Source: UBA6522 sp965262365 (GTDB lineage Bacteria; Pseudomonadota; Gammaproteobacteria; Steroidobacterales; Rariloculaceae). From it: 64,000 nt of DNA. Positions within the stretch are counted from its first letter, which is position 1; the number at the start of each line of letters is the position of its first letter. A program made the translations under genes and the position numbers. Of the stretch, positions 32,730-42,244 are shown piece by piece. The stretch is from assembly GCA_965262365.1 (NCBI GenBank), contig OZ253541.1:5270001-5334000 (forward strand). Reading direction: 5' to 3'. Below the pieces are notes generated by a model, which was given only the letters and a program-made list of their open reading frames with translations, was not told the DNA's origin and ran no database searches.

Positions 32730-33751
32730 TCGTCCAACAGCGCCGCATCGCTCAGGTCGAAGCCCCAGTCGGCCTTCATGCCGGTGGTGATTTCCGCCGC
32801 CTTGCCGGCGGCGACTTCCGCTACCAGCATGGTCCTGCCGGTATCCAGGTGGTAGTGCGTGCGTGAACCGAGCATGTAGTCGTTGGCAACGGTTGCCGCG
32901 AAGCGAACGTCGGCCCGTTCGCCCTCATCCAGCTTGCGGAGAAACTCCGGCCGGACGACCAGGTAGCGCGCCGCGCTTGTGGGTGCTGCGATTCCCAGTT
33001 CTGCAATCTGCCCGTTGGCGAGTTCGAAGACATTGACCTCTCCCATGAACTCGGCGACAAAACGGTTTTTGGGCCGATAGTAGATGTCGGTCGGTTCGCC
33101 CGTCTGCACGATCCGTCCCGCATTCATGATGGCAATGCGGTCGGACATCACCATCGCTTCTTCGAGGCTGTGCGTGATATAGACGAACGTCTTTCCGGTG
33201 CGACGGTGCAGGTCTTTCATCTCGACCTCGAGGATTTTTCGCAGCCGGTAGTCGATGGAGGACAGGGGTTCGTCGAAAAAGAGTATCTCCGGGTCCGACG
33301 CGAGCGCGCGCGCCAGTGCGACGCGTTGTTGCTCGCCACCCGAGCAGTGCGTTACGCGCCGGGAGTAATAGGATTCCGGCAGGCGCACGATGCGCATTAT
33401 TTCGAGGGCGTGTTCGCGGCGTTCGTGCGGCGGCACCCCCTTCATCTTTTGCGAGAATTCGATGTTCTCGCCCACGGTACGGTGACTGAAGAGCGCCAGG
33501 TTCTGGAACACCATGCAGGTCGGGCGCTGGTTGGCAGGTACGTCGGTGATATCGGTCCTGCGCAGGTGAACGCGGCCCGAGGCCGGTGTTTCGAGCCCCG
33601 CGAGAATCCGCAGAAACGTCGACTTGCCGCTCCCTGAGGGACCCACGATCGTGAAGAACTCGCCTTCGTGAATATGAAGCGACACGTCGTCCAGTGCGAT
33701 CACGTCGCCGAATCGTTTCGAAACCGCCAGTGTCGACAGGATCGTTCCCAT
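32726..33751 (-). CDS. ABC transporter ATP-binding protein, PotA type
   Basis: 341 aa. Walker A GPSGSGKST lies at 37-45, with a Q-loop (VFQNLALF), a signature CSGGEQQR (canonical LSGGQ changed to CSGGE), Walker B ILFFDEP and the H-loop ITHSLEEA. A C-terminal TOBE-like domain begins around VRPEFLRKL. It powers the PotBC-type permeases encoded downstream. It lies 20 bp after the solute-binding gene. Confidence 0.9.
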   Translation of the reverse strand: MGTILSTLAVSKRFGDVIALDDVSLHIHEGEFFTIVGPSGSGKSTFLRILAGLETPASGRVHLRRTDITDVPANQRPTCMVFQNLALFSHRTVGENIEFSQKMKGVPPHERREHALEIMRIVRLPESYYSRRVTHCSGGEQQRVALARALASDPEILFFDEPLSSIDYRLRKILEVEMKDLHRRTGKTFVYITHSLEEAMVMSDRIAIMNAGRIVQTGEPTDIYYRPKNRFVAEFMGEVNVFELANGQIAELGIAAPTSAARYLVVRPEFLRKLDEGERADVRFAATVANDYMLGSRTHYHLDTGRTMLVAEVAAGKAAEITTGMKADWGFDLSDAALLDE

Positions 33752-33771
33752 GCTGTCCGTCGAAGACCTTG

Positions 33772-34974
33772 TCAGCCGCGGGCGCGCATTGCGGCGGCGT
33801 AGATATCGTACAGCCGGTCGTAGCCTGGGACGATGTCGAATTCGACGGAATTTTCGATGCGTTCATCGAATTCGTCCCACTGCAATGCGGCAAGCTGTTC
33901 GATCGTGAACTTTGACAGCACCTCCGGCTGAGCCATCTGACTGACGGGCTGCAGGTTGCCGTTGCCGTTCGCAATGATCCAGGCAGGGTCCGGTTCGGTG
34001 ATCCACTCGAGGAAATCGAGCACCTCGTCACCGGAGTCGGGATTGGCGACCGCTGAATTCAGTTCGATCCAGTTGATTCCGCCCTTGCCCCCGGCAGGCC
34101 CGCGGTACGGCGTGACCGCGTAGAGATTGTTCACGCCTTCCAGCCGCGCCGAGGTGATGGAATAGGTGCCGCCGGTAAAGTACGCATCGATCTCCCCGTT
34201 GATGACGGCGAGGTTCAGTTGCGCAAAGTCCGTGGTGATCATTCTTGCGTTGTTTATCCACCGCCTGGCGGTGGTCTCGAACGCGGAATAGTCGTCCGCG
34301 GTCTTCTCGCCGAACGGGTCGATGCCGGCACCCATGCAGATATCCATCACGTTCCAGTCTTCATAGGCAAGAATGCCGTACCGGTTAGCAAAGTCGGGGT
34401 TGTTGAACAGGTCCCATCCTTCGTCCTTGGCCAACCCGGGCGAAATGACATCGGAATTGACGACGAAATCGAAAGTCTCGAACCGCTGCACGACCCCGAG
34501 CAGGTGTTCGCCGTCTTCGCTCATCGCCCAGTAGTAGGGTGGAGCGAACTTTTCGAACATGGCGTCGTACAACGGCTCGAATCGCTCGCGCGGCAGGTCC
34601 CGGATCAGTCCCGCCGGCCATAGTTCCTTTCGCGCCCAGGGATTGTTCAGATTGACGAAATCCCAGACCGCCGTTTCCCCGGCTCGCAGGCGATTGACGG
34701 AGGTCGGGTCGGATACGTGAATCTCGTAGCGGATCGATCCACCCGTCCGGTCGCGCCACAGGTCGAGGAGGCGGGGGTCGGCGTAGGCGTCCCAGGTCAG
34801 AAGCGCGAGTTCGCGCCCCCGGTCCCGTGCCGGGCCGCAACCGAACATGGCGGCGCCCGCGGACGCGGCGAGGCCCGCGACGAACTGACGCCGGTTCGGC
34901 GAAAGCTGCGAAGAACTTCGGCACCGTAGCGGATTTCGCGCGGCCAACTGCTGCAGCTTCCGAACATGGCGCAT
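33772..34974 (-). CDS. Extracellular solute-binding protein, PotD-like, Tat/lipoprotein signal
   Basis: 400 aa, with GGGAG 6 nt before the ATG at 34974. NRRQFVAGLAASAGAAMFGC combines a twin-arginine signal with a Cys at a lipobox-like site, so it is probably a Tat-exported lipoprotein anchored near the membrane. The binding protein fold is that of the spermidine/putrescine group (LALLTWDAYADPRLLDLW, GVVQRFETFDFVVNSDVI (18)). It captures the substrate for the permeases downstream. It lies 33 bp after the DUF885 gene within the same operon, so the ligand may be the product or substrate of that protein. Confidence 0.87.
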   Translation of the reverse strand: MRHVRKLQQLAARNPLRCRSSSQLSPNRRQFVAGLAASAGAAMFGCGPARDRGRELALLTWDAYADPRLLDLWRDRTGGSIRYEIHVSDPTSVNRLRAGETAVWDFVNLNNPWARKELWPAGLIRDLPRERFEPLYDAMFEKFAPPYYWAMSEDGEHLLGVVQRFETFDFVVNSDVISPGLAKDEGWDLFNNPDFANRYGILAYEDWNVMDICMGAGIDPFGEKTADDYSAFETTARRWINNARMITTDFAQLNLAVINGEIDAYFTGGTYSITSARLEGVNNLYAVTPYRGPAGGKGGINWIELNSAVANPDSGDEVLDFLEWITEPDPAWIIANGNGNLQPVSQMAQPEVLSKFTIEQLAALQWDEFDERIENSVEFDIVPGYDRLYDIYAAAMRARG

Positions 34975-35007
34975 GTGCTGCTCCCTTTCAGCTACACGCG
35001 TAATGGG

Positions 35008-36762
35008 TCAGTCCGCCGACGGCATTTCCGGGCTGTCCCAGAAACGCTCGACCTGGTCCGAATTTCCGGTGAGTTCCCAGCGTACCAGCGCGAGTGGAAT
35101 CTGCCCGTAAGACAACAGTTCATCGTGGAATTCCCGCCAGTCGATGGCGTAGGCCCCCGCGACATGGGTTTCCGCAAGCATCTGTTCGATCTGCTTCTTG
35201 CCCACGATGTAGCTTGTAGCCTGGTAGGGCCAACGGACATAAAGATCGACCTCCGCACGCGAAATGTGCTCCTCCATCGTAGGAACACGGTCGATCTGGT
35301 ATTGCACCGCTTCATCAATTGACAGGTCGCCGGTGGAGAGGTAGATGTCCAGCGGTATTCGCACCGCCCGCAGCAGCAGGAAGTTGTACGTCAATTCACG
35401 CGTGCGGGGTCCTCGCAGAAAGGGGTAGCCCATGTCGAGAAACAGCTCTTCCCAGTAGTGAGCCCAACCCTGGGAGAAGCCCGTATCGCGATGGCGCGCG
35501 CGGATGGGGCAGGCGTTGCGCTGGGTGACCTCGGCTTCAAAATAGTGGCCGGGCCAATCCGAGTGCTGGTAGTCGGTGATCGGGTCGAGCCGCATGATCC
35601 GTTCCCAGTAGGTGGTCGTGAACCAATGGTCTTCGGGTACGACGAAGAGGCGCTTGGTATTTTCCGGCTGAGGCTCGGTCGGGAAACCAAGCAGGCCTGG
35701 CCGATTGCCGACACCGCCGAAGGGTTCCTGCCAGGTGCCGAGCTGCAGGTAGGACTCCCCGATATAGGGATGGAAGCTGATGAGATCCATATCCTCCAGC
35801 CAGTACTTGGTCTGGTGGTAGGTCAGGCGGAACCATTCGATCCATTCTTCGGTCGTCGGCATCCTGAGATCTTTCAGGCCCTCGTTGAGTTTTTCCTCCA
35901 CGGCGATGGACATCAGGAAGCGGTTCTTCTCGAACTCGCCCATGGCCAGCAGTTCCTCGGTGTTCCAGGGCGAAAAATTGACGCGCTCGAAATACCATTC
36001 CATGTTGGCCGTGCCCACGTTCGGGGCGCCCTGCATCATCGGCAGGCTCTGCTCGATCCACTCGCCGTATTCTTCGAGCGCGATCGCGGCATCGGCGGCC
36101 GCGCTGCGCAGTCTCTCGCGATGCGATTCAGGAAAATGCGGCTCCAGCAGGTCGACGCCGGCAGCGTATTTTTCCCGAATGTCCACCACGTGCCTGAGGC
36201 TTCCATGGGCAAGTTCGGGAGCGGCGTCCTCGAACGCGATGTTTTCCGGGCCCTGTTCAAGGATTCCGTCGGTGCGTTCGAAGGCCGCGATGATGGCCTC
36301 GGCTTTCTCCTCGCTGTAGGGAACCATATCGCCCATCTCACGCGCAACGCCGTTGATCGCCTGCTCCACGTAGAAACCGGCATTGGTTTCGAATTCGCGC
36401 AAAATGTGGTGTTCGAAAAAGACATCGTCCAGTTCCGAGCGCAGCAGCAGATAGTCGACCTGGTCGTGCACCGGCCATCCGGTGTGATCCAGGTCGTTCA
36501 GGCGGCGGCGAAATTCCGCCAGCCCCTCGGTCTGTTCTTCGACGATGGCGGCGAAATCGGGGATTTCATCGCCGATGGCGTTGGGACGCCAAGTTCTCGC
36601 CCGGAAAACCGGGCTTCGAAATGCCCGGATTTCCTCGGCTAGCTGGACGAGTTCCGGGGAGACGTGAATGGCGTCGCTCTCGTCCTGTGCCATGGCGGGG
36701 AGCCCCACTATGCCGGCAATTATTCCAGCGACTATGGATAGGGTGATTGGACGAATTTTCAT
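35008..36762 (-). CDS. Secreted DUF885-family protein with HSDWPGHY in place of HExxPGHH
   Basis: 584 aa from the ATG at 36762, with GGAG upstream. It has a signal peptide (MKIRPITLSIVAGIIAGIVG ... PAMAQ). The family fold is full length. The metal motif is altered: residues 400-407 read HSDWPGHY (Glu to Ser, second His to Tyr), while a later GFSQGWAHYWEEL stretch keeps the downstream Glu. Known active DUF885 members are thought to be metallopeptidases or metallohydrolases. Here catalysis is uncertain. It lies 16 bp after gcvPB-like and 33 bp before the solute-binding gene, so it is part of the seven-gene operon. Confidence 0.83.
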   Translation of the reverse strand: MKIRPITLSIVAGIIAGIVGLPAMAQDESDAIHVSPELVQLAEEIRAFRSPVFRARTWRPNAIGDEIPDFAAIVEEQTEGLAEFRRRLNDLDHTGWPVHDQVDYLLLRSELDDVFFEHHILREFETNAGFYVEQAINGVAREMGDMVPYSEEKAEAIIAAFERTDGILEQGPENIAFEDAAPELAHGSLRHVVDIREKYAAGVDLLEPHFPESHRERLRSAAADAAIALEEYGEWIEQSLPMMQGAPNVGTANMEWYFERVNFSPWNTEELLAMGEFEKNRFLMSIAVEEKLNEGLKDLRMPTTEEWIEWFRLTYHQTKYWLEDMDLISFHPYIGESYLQLGTWQEPFGGVGNRPGLLGFPTEPQPENTKRLFVVPEDHWFTTTYWERIMRLDPITDYQHSDWPGHYFEAEVTQRNACPIRARHRDTGFSQGWAHYWEELFLDMGYPFLRGPRTRELTYNFLLLRAVRIPLDIYLSTGDLSIDEAVQYQIDRVPTMEEHISRAEVDLYVRWPYQATSYIVGKKQIEQMLAETHVAGAYAIDWREFHDELLSYGQIPLALVRWELTGNSDQVERFWDSPEMPSAD

Positions 36763-36778
36763 GCTCGTTTCTCCTTTC

Positions 36779-38320
36779 TCAGGACTGTTTTCGCTTGTAG
36801 GCACGCCACGTCATGGCCCAGCGGTCGGGCTCGTCCAGCGATTCCGGACCGAGCTTGTGAATCGCCTGGTTGTGCGGCGCGGATTTGACGATTTCGGGAT
36901 CCGAATAGGCCTCGTCCGATATCTGCTTCAAGACGGCAATCCAGTAGTCGATATCCTCCTTCGACCACATCTCGCCAGCCTCCGGCGTAAACGGCTGCGG
37001 TACGACCCAGGGTTCGTGGCTCAGCCAGAATGCGTCCACGCCAAAGTCGACCATGCGGTTTTGCACGTCCATGACGTTGACGCCGGTGTCTTCGTAGAGC
37101 TGGCCGAGACTGAATCGCGTCATTTCCATGCGCCAGGATCCGATCTCCGGATGCGAGCGCGTGATGCCCCGAATCTTCAGCAGTTCCCGTTCCATGTAAT
37201 TGTTGATCAGTACCGACATGTCGGAGGCTTCCGCGATGCCTTCGGCGCCCATCGCGCGCGTCCAGGCGTAGGCCTTGGCCAGCTGATGCACGTTGCCCCA
37301 GTATTCCCGGACACGCCCGATGCTCACTGGCGAATCGTCGACAAGATCGAATCGATCGCCCGCTTTCCTCACGATGGGGCCCGGCAGGTATCGGGCGAGT
37401 TCGGCCGTGCAACCGTAGGCGCCGACGGCGGGACCGCCGCCGCCCTTGGCGACGCCGAACGTCTTGTGCAACATGAACATGCACGCGTCGAAGCCCAGTT
37501 CGCGGGCCCTGACCTTGCTCATGACGCCGTTGAAATTGGCATGATCGTAGAAGCAAAGGCCGCCGGCATCGTGTACGACCCTGATCCATTCCCTGATGTT
37601 CGGGTTATAGATTCCCATGTCATCGGGATTGTTGATCATCAGCGCCGCCGTGCGCTCGGAGACGGCCGCCTTGAGCGCATCCAGCGACGGGTACCCGTCC
37701 GACTCCAGCATCAATGTAACCACTTCGAAACCGGCGGCGGCCGAGGTCGCCGGGTTGCATGGGTGCGCCTGGATACTGGTGATGATCTGGTTTCGTTGTT
37801 CGAGTTCGCCTCGCTCGGCGTGGTATGCCCGGGTAAGGCATGCGTGCGCATAGGCCGCGTCGGCGCCGCCGGCCGGCTGAAACGTGAACTGGTCCATGCC
37901 GGAGAGTTCGCACAGCAACTCGCTGAGGTTGTGGGCAATCTCGAGTATGCCCTGTTGCGTCGACGGGTCCTGACCGGGGTGCAGGTCGGCGATCCATGGT
38001 CGCGCGGCAAGGCTTTCCGTGAGGCGCGGGTTGTACTTCATCGTACACGTGCCGAAGAGGCTGATTCCCATCATTCCCAGCGTTTGCTGGGAGAGATGGA
38101 GGTAGTGCCGCAGCACGTCCGGTTCCGACATTTCAGGCAATTCCGGGCCGGATGAGCGCCGCATGGATTGCGGGACAAGCTCCTCCGCGGGGCCGGACGT
38201 GGCGGCGACATCCGCTTCTGCCGCTGGAAAATGACAGCCACGGCGTCCGTGGACACCCATTTCCATTACCAGCGGTTCGTCCCACACGGCCGCGTGGTAT
38301 CTGCGAAGCTGCACGCTCAT
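36779..38320 (-). CDS. gcvPB: Glycine dehydrogenase (decarboxylating) subunit 2-like, PLP-dependent
   Basis: 513 aa from the ATG at 38320, which overlaps the gcvPA-like stop as ATGA. The PLP lysine is Lys286 in MLHKTFGVAKGGGGP. The family landmarks SGMDQFTFQPAGGADAAYAH and FYDHANFNG are clear. In the glycine cleavage system the A and B subunits pair to decarboxylate glycine and pass aminomethyl to GcvH. No gcvH, gcvT or lpd gene is in the window, and the sequence departs from the usual HKTFSTPHGGGGP, so another amino acid or another acceptor is possible. Confidence 0.8.
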   Translation of the reverse strand: MSVQLRRYHAAVWDEPLVMEMGVHGRRGCHFPAAEADVAATSGPAEELVPQSMRRSSGPELPEMSEPDVLRHYLHLSQQTLGMMGISLFGTCTMKYNPRLTESLAARPWIADLHPGQDPSTQQGILEIAHNLSELLCELSGMDQFTFQPAGGADAAYAHACLTRAYHAERGELEQRNQIITSIQAHPCNPATSAAAGFEVVTLMLESDGYPSLDALKAAVSERTAALMINNPDDMGIYNPNIREWIRVVHDAGGLCFYDHANFNGVMSKVRARELGFDACMFMLHKTFGVAKGGGGPAVGAYGCTAELARYLPGPIVRKAGDRFDLVDDSPVSIGRVREYWGNVHQLAKAYAWTRAMGAEGIAEASDMSVLINNYMERELLKIRGITRSHPEIGSWRMEMTRFSLGQLYEDTGVNVMDVQNRMVDFGVDAFWLSHEPWVVPQPFTPEAGEMWSKEDIDYWIAVLKQISDEAYSDPEIVKSAPHNQAIHKLGPESLDEPDRWAMTWRAYKRKQS

Positions 38321-39720
38321 TTCCTGCAGACCTCGGCGAGCGCTGCGGCGAGACGCCGGATATCGGCTTGCGTATGCCGTTCCGTAACGCAGTACAGGGC
38401 GCTCTGGCCAAGCTGCAGAATCGTCTCGCTCAAGTCGATACCGCCGAATATGTCGCGGCGCAGCAACCCGGCGTTGATTTCGGCGACACGCTGGCCGGCA
38501 TCGTCGAAATTGACGACGAATTCCTTGAAGAATCCGCGTTTCGCAAGGACCCGCACACCGTCGATTCCGTCCAGCAGTGACGCACAGTAATGTGCGCGCT
38601 GGATGATGAGTTCGCCCAGTTCGCGAAACCCGGCGGGTCCCAGCAGCGCCATGTACGCTGCCGCCGCAATCGCCCACAGGTAGGTGGAGTTTCCGGTCCA
38701 GTCCTTGCCCTCTTCCCGCATGCCATATGAACTCTGGTGGGCCAATGCCAGGCCGAAGCCGTACTCGCCATGGGTCGTTTCGGCAATGCTCACCATCAGC
38801 GCGGGATACTCGTATGCATATAGCGGTTCGTCGCGGGAAGCGATGAACCCGCCAAGGCCGCCGCCACAGTTCATATGTATGCCGAGAGGCTGAATGGAAC
38901 CGACCGCGATGTCGGCGCCGGTCTGCCCCGGCGGCTTGAGGATGCCCAGGGAAATCGGGTCGACGCCCGCGATGGTTTCGGCGCCGCAGGCTCTGGCGGC
39001 CTCGGCGATCAATTGCGCCTGGCGTTCGATCTGGCCCAGGCACGTCGGGTTCTCGAAATACACCGCGGCGATCGCGTCGTTCAGTTTGCCTCCGAGGTCC
39101 TCAAGATCCAGCAGCAATGTGTCCGGATCGCAATCCACCTCGACAATTTCGAGGTGCGAGGACATTTCCGTGGGTTCGCAATAGTTCCTGATGACGGCGT
39201 ACCGCTCGGGGTCCATCAGTTTCGGGACGATGACCTTGCTGCGACCGGTAATTCGCGCGGCCATGCGGATCGCGTGGCCGGCTGCGCATCCCCAGCTGTA
39301 GACGGGCAGGGCCACCAGATCCATGCTGAGGAGTTCGCCCATTTGGCTGGTGAATTCGAACCATGCCTGGTTTCTGCCGAGGTCTGACGCCGGTGTGCCC
39401 CAGACCGGCGTCAGGAATTCGCTGCGCTGCACGATTTCGTCGCAGATCGCCGGCACGTGATGGTGCCAGCAACCGCCGCCGAGGAAGCTGAGCGCGTCCT
39501 CGCAGGACCGGTTCTTCGACAACAGGTCGGACATGTGCCGCCGCAGCTCGGATTCGGAGGTCAGGGCGGGAGGCAACTGCAGCGGTTTCCTGAGCCTGTG
39601 GTCGTCGGGGATCTGGGAGAACAGCGTTTCCACCGAATCGATGCCAAGTGCCGCAAGCAACTGGCGGTGAACAGCCGGAACCGAATTCGGCATGTATGGG
39701 TGTGCGCGCGACCTTTCCAA
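38317..39720 (-). CDS. gcvPA: Glycine dehydrogenase (decarboxylating) subunit 1-like, divergent
   Basis: 467 aa. The TTG at 39720 is chosen because AGGAG lies 6 nt upstream; an ATG at 39693 (MPNSVPAVHRQLLAAL) is the alternative and matches usual family N-termini but has no nearby ribosome site. It shows FLGGGCWHHHVPAICDEIVQ, where the family normally has FLGAGxYDHYIP. The SWGCAAGHAI stretch replaces the usual DGATA. It is clearly a GcvPA homologue but an outlier. It leads the operon gcvPA-gcvPB-DUF885-importer. Confidence 0.78.
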   Translation of the reverse strand: MERSRAHPYMPNSVPAVHRQLLAALGIDSVETLFSQIPDDHRLRKPLQLPPALTSESELRRHMSDLLSKNRSCEDALSFLGGGCWHHHVPAICDEIVQRSEFLTPVWGTPASDLGRNQAWFEFTSQMGELLSMDLVALPVYSWGCAAGHAIRMAARITGRSKVIVPKLMDPERYAVIRNYCEPTEMSSHLEIVEVDCDPDTLLLDLEDLGGKLNDAIAAVYFENPTCLGQIERQAQLIAEAARACGAETIAGVDPISLGILKPPGQTGADIAVGSIQPLGIHMNCGGGLGGFIASRDEPLYAYEYPALMVSIAETTHGEYGFGLALAHQSSYGMREEGKDWTGNSTYLWAIAAAAYMALLGPAGFRELGELIIQRAHYCASLLDGIDGVRVLAKRGFFKEFVVNFDDAGQRVAEINAGLLRRDIFGGIDLSETILQLGQSALYCVTERHTQADIRRLAAALAEVCRK

Positions 39721-39866
39721 GAAACGCTCCTGAAGTTCTTGTTGTCCGGTTGTCTCCCCGCAGGAAACGGGAAGCTCAATGGCTCTACAGTGTTATATTG
39801 GCACAAGTCTATGTCACTGCGCACAGACGTTCGCACATTGAAACAAACCTTGCGCCGGAGGCGGGC

Positions 39867-41006
39867 GTGGAGCATCGGCTCGGCCTGATAGTCAATCCCA
39901 TTGCCGGAATGGGAGGATCCGTCGGGCTCAAGGGCACCGATGGCGAATTGGCTACGGTGGCCCGGAAATTGGGGGCAACGCCGGTCGCCTCCGAACGGGC
40001 CCGAAAGGCGTTGTCACAGCTCAGCGGGTTCGGCGACAGCCTTTCTGTCTTGACGTGCGCGGGCGATATGGGCGCCGATGCGGCAGCCTTTGCCGGTCTC
40101 GAACCAAGGGTGCTCGTGACCGCAGCGGACCGCGACACGATCGCCGCCGATACCCGGGCCGGTGCAACGGCCATCGTTGCAAGCGACCCGGATCTGCTGC
40201 TTTTTGTTGGGGGAGACGGCACCGCGCGTGATGTACTTGAGGTCATTGACCGGCAAGTGCCGGTTCTGGGCGTGCCTTCCGGTGTCAAGATGCACTCCGC
40301 CGTGTTTGCTGCCAGCGCGCGGGCGGCCGGAGAGATCGCGGCACGCTTCCTGCGTGCACGTGACCGGCGGTCCCTGCTCGGGGATGCCGAGATTCTCGAT
40401 CGTGACGTCAACGGCACAGGCGAGGCTTCGCCGCGGCTTTACGGCATCATGCGTACGCCTCGATCGGGCTTTCTCGTGCCCGGAGCGAAGGCCTCAAGCC
40501 CCGTGTCGGAACAGGCGGCGCTCGATGCGGCCATAGCGCGTGTGGTGGCCCGCATGGACGATTCGTGCATTTCCCTGCTGGGACCCGGAACGACAATGCA
40601 GCTGGCAAAGCGGCAAATCGGCTTCGGGGGTACGCTGTTGGGTGTCGATGCGGTGCGGCACGGGTCCTGTCTGGCGACCGATATCAATGAGCGGGAGATA
40701 TTGCAGTTGCTTGGCAGGCATGGGCGCGGGCGAATTGCCGTCAGCGTCGTCGGCGGACAGGGTTTCCTGTTTGGCCGCGGCAATCAGCAGTTGAGTGCGC
40801 GAGTCATCAGAAGGGTCGGCAAGGACAACATCGACATTGTCTCGTCGCTGGAAAAGCTGACGGCGCTGCCGTGGGGATGCCTGCTGGTCGATACGGGTGA
40901 CGAAGCGCTCGACGAGGAACTCTCGGGCCATTTGCCGGTGGTCGTGAGCGGTAACAGGACGGCCATGATGCCCATTCGCAGCTCATCGATGGGGTCAGTG
41001 CCATAG
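39867..41006 (+). CDS. ATP-NAD kinase/AcoX-family protein
   Basis: 379 aa from the GTG at 39867, preceded by GGAGG; the upstream open frame is not coding. It starts with GLIVNPIAGMGGSVGLKGTD and carries the GGDGT motif at 115-119, followed by GVPSGVKMHSAVFA. This is the pattern of AcoX-like members, longer than classical NAD kinases (about 300). The biochemical role of AcoX proteins is unsettled; NAD or another small-molecule phosphorylation is assumed from the family. It is divergent from gcvPA across 146 bp, so the two sets may share control. Confidence 0.8.
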   Translation: MEHRLGLIVNPIAGMGGSVGLKGTDGELATVARKLGATPVASERARKALSQLSGFGDSLSVLTCAGDMGADAAAFAGLEPRVLVTAADRDTIAADTRAGATAIVASDPDLLLFVGGDGTARDVLEVIDRQVPVLGVPSGVKMHSAVFAASARAAGEIAARFLRARDRRSLLGDAEILDRDVNGTGEASPRLYGIMRTPRSGFLVPGAKASSPVSEQAALDAAIARVVARMDDSCISLLGPGTTMQLAKRQIGFGGTLLGVDAVRHGSCLATDINEREILQLLGRHGRGRIAVSVVGGQGFLFGRGNQQLSARVIRRVGKDNIDIVSSLEKLTALPWGCLLVDTGDEALDEELSGHLPVVVSGNRTAMMPIRSSSMGSVP

Positions 41007-41085
41007 CGCTCTATCCAACTGATCATTGCGCAACTGTGCGCTTGTGGACGCGCTGATGCGCAATTATCAAGTGGAAGAGCACTAG

Positions 41086-42222
41086 TCAGCGGCGGCGCAA
41101 CCAGAAGGCGTACGAATCGGGCAGTAACGAGCAGGGGTCCGGGTGACCGAGTTTTTTTGCAGCGTGGTATGCGAAGTTCGACTCGTCCATCATCTGCCGG
41201 CCCATCGCAACCAGGTCCGCGCGCCCGGCTGCAATGATTTCATTAGCCTGCTCCGCCTCGGTGATCAATCCCACCGCCATGGTGGGTAACTCGGCTGCGC
41301 GCCTGATTTCCTCGGCGTAGGGCACCAGGTAGCCCGGCGACGGTTGAATCAGGGCCCGGCCCGAGGGCCCGATGATCCCCCCTGACGAACAGTCGATCAG
41401 GTCCACACCGGCGGACTTGAGCGCCTTTGCCAGAATGACCGTATCGTCAATTTCGATCCCTCCCTCAATGCCGTCAACGGAAGATGTTCGGTACAGGAGC
41501 GGCATCGAAGCGGGTATCGCGGCACGCAACGCTTCGGCGATCCGCACGGGGAAACGCAGGCGATTGTCTATTGCGGACCCGCCCCATTCGTCATCGCGCC
41601 TGTTCGAGATGGGGGAAAAGAAGCTGTTGACGAGATAGCCGTGGGCGCCGTGGATTTCGATGAAATCGAAGCCCGCCCCGATTGCCCGCCTGGCTGCTTC
41701 CACGAACGCGTCGATCGTTTGGTGAATTTCGTCGACCGTCATGGCCCGCGGAGTCGGCCAGCCTTCCGTCATGGGAATGGCGCTCGGCGCGATGGTCTCC
41801 CACGCGCTCGACGGATCGTATTTCGTCAGTGGAGCAGCGCCTTCGAATGGCAGCGCCGCGCTGCCCTTCCGACCGGCGTGTGCAAACTGGATACCGACGG
41901 GAATGTCATGGGCGTGGTAGAACGCCGCGATTTGCGACAGGCGCTCAACGTGACTGTCGCTGTATATCCCGAGGCAGCCATGGGTGATGCGTCCGTCCCG
42001 GGTAACCGCCGTGGCCTCGACCAGCGCACCGCCGACGCCGCCCAGCGAAAAACGGCCATGATGGGCGAGGTGCCAGTCCGCCGCATGGCCGTCGTCGGCG
42101 CAGTACTGGCACATGGGTGTGACGACGACGCGATTGGGAAAGGTCATGTCCCGCAGTGGGAAAGGGCAAAAGAGTGGCGGCAGCGAGGACTGCTGCAAAC
42201 GTTCGCGGTGGCCGGATGTCAT
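41086..42222 (-). CDS. NADH:flavin oxidoreductase, old-yellow-enzyme family (YqjM-like)
   Basis: 378 aa from the ATG at 42222. The longer frame would overlap the preceding gene. It is an FMN-dependent TIM barrel with VVVTPMCQYCADDGHAADWH (20 shown), VEATAVTRDGR, a GAHGYLVNSFFSP segment with the substrate-binding His, and the C-terminal phosphate loop AVGLITEAEQA / DLVAMGRQMM. The Cys in PMCQY is typical of YqjM-type enzymes. It reduces activated alkenes or related imines. It lies 22 bp after the DHDPS-family gene, in the same operon. Confidence 0.87.
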   Translation of the reverse strand: MTSGHRERLQQSSLPPLFCPFPLRDMTFPNRVVVTPMCQYCADDGHAADWHLAHHGRFSLGGVGGALVEATAVTRDGRITHGCLGIYSDSHVERLSQIAAFYHAHDIPVGIQFAHAGRKGSAALPFEGAAPLTKYDPSSAWETIAPSAIPMTEGWPTPRAMTVDEIHQTIDAFVEAARRAIGAGFDFIEIHGAHGYLVNSFFSPISNRRDDEWGGSAIDNRLRFPVRIAEALRAAIPASMPLLYRTSSVDGIEGGIEIDDTVILAKALKSAGVDLIDCSSGGIIGPSGRALIQPSPGYLVPYAEEIRRAAELPTMAVGLITEAEQANEIIAAGRADLVAMGRQMMDESNFAYHAAKKLGHPDPCSLLPDSYAFWLRRR

Positions 42223-42244
42223 TCGTGCGAGGGACTGGACGGGG

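Noticed and set aside
35458..38155. Two long plus-strand open frames (35458-36642 and 36668-38155)
   Set aside because: Antisense to the DUF885 and gcvPB-like genes; no recognisable domain.
39721..39866. Glycine riboswitch upstream of gcvPA
   Set aside because: The conserved glycine-aptamer core is not seen on either strand of the 146-bp gap.
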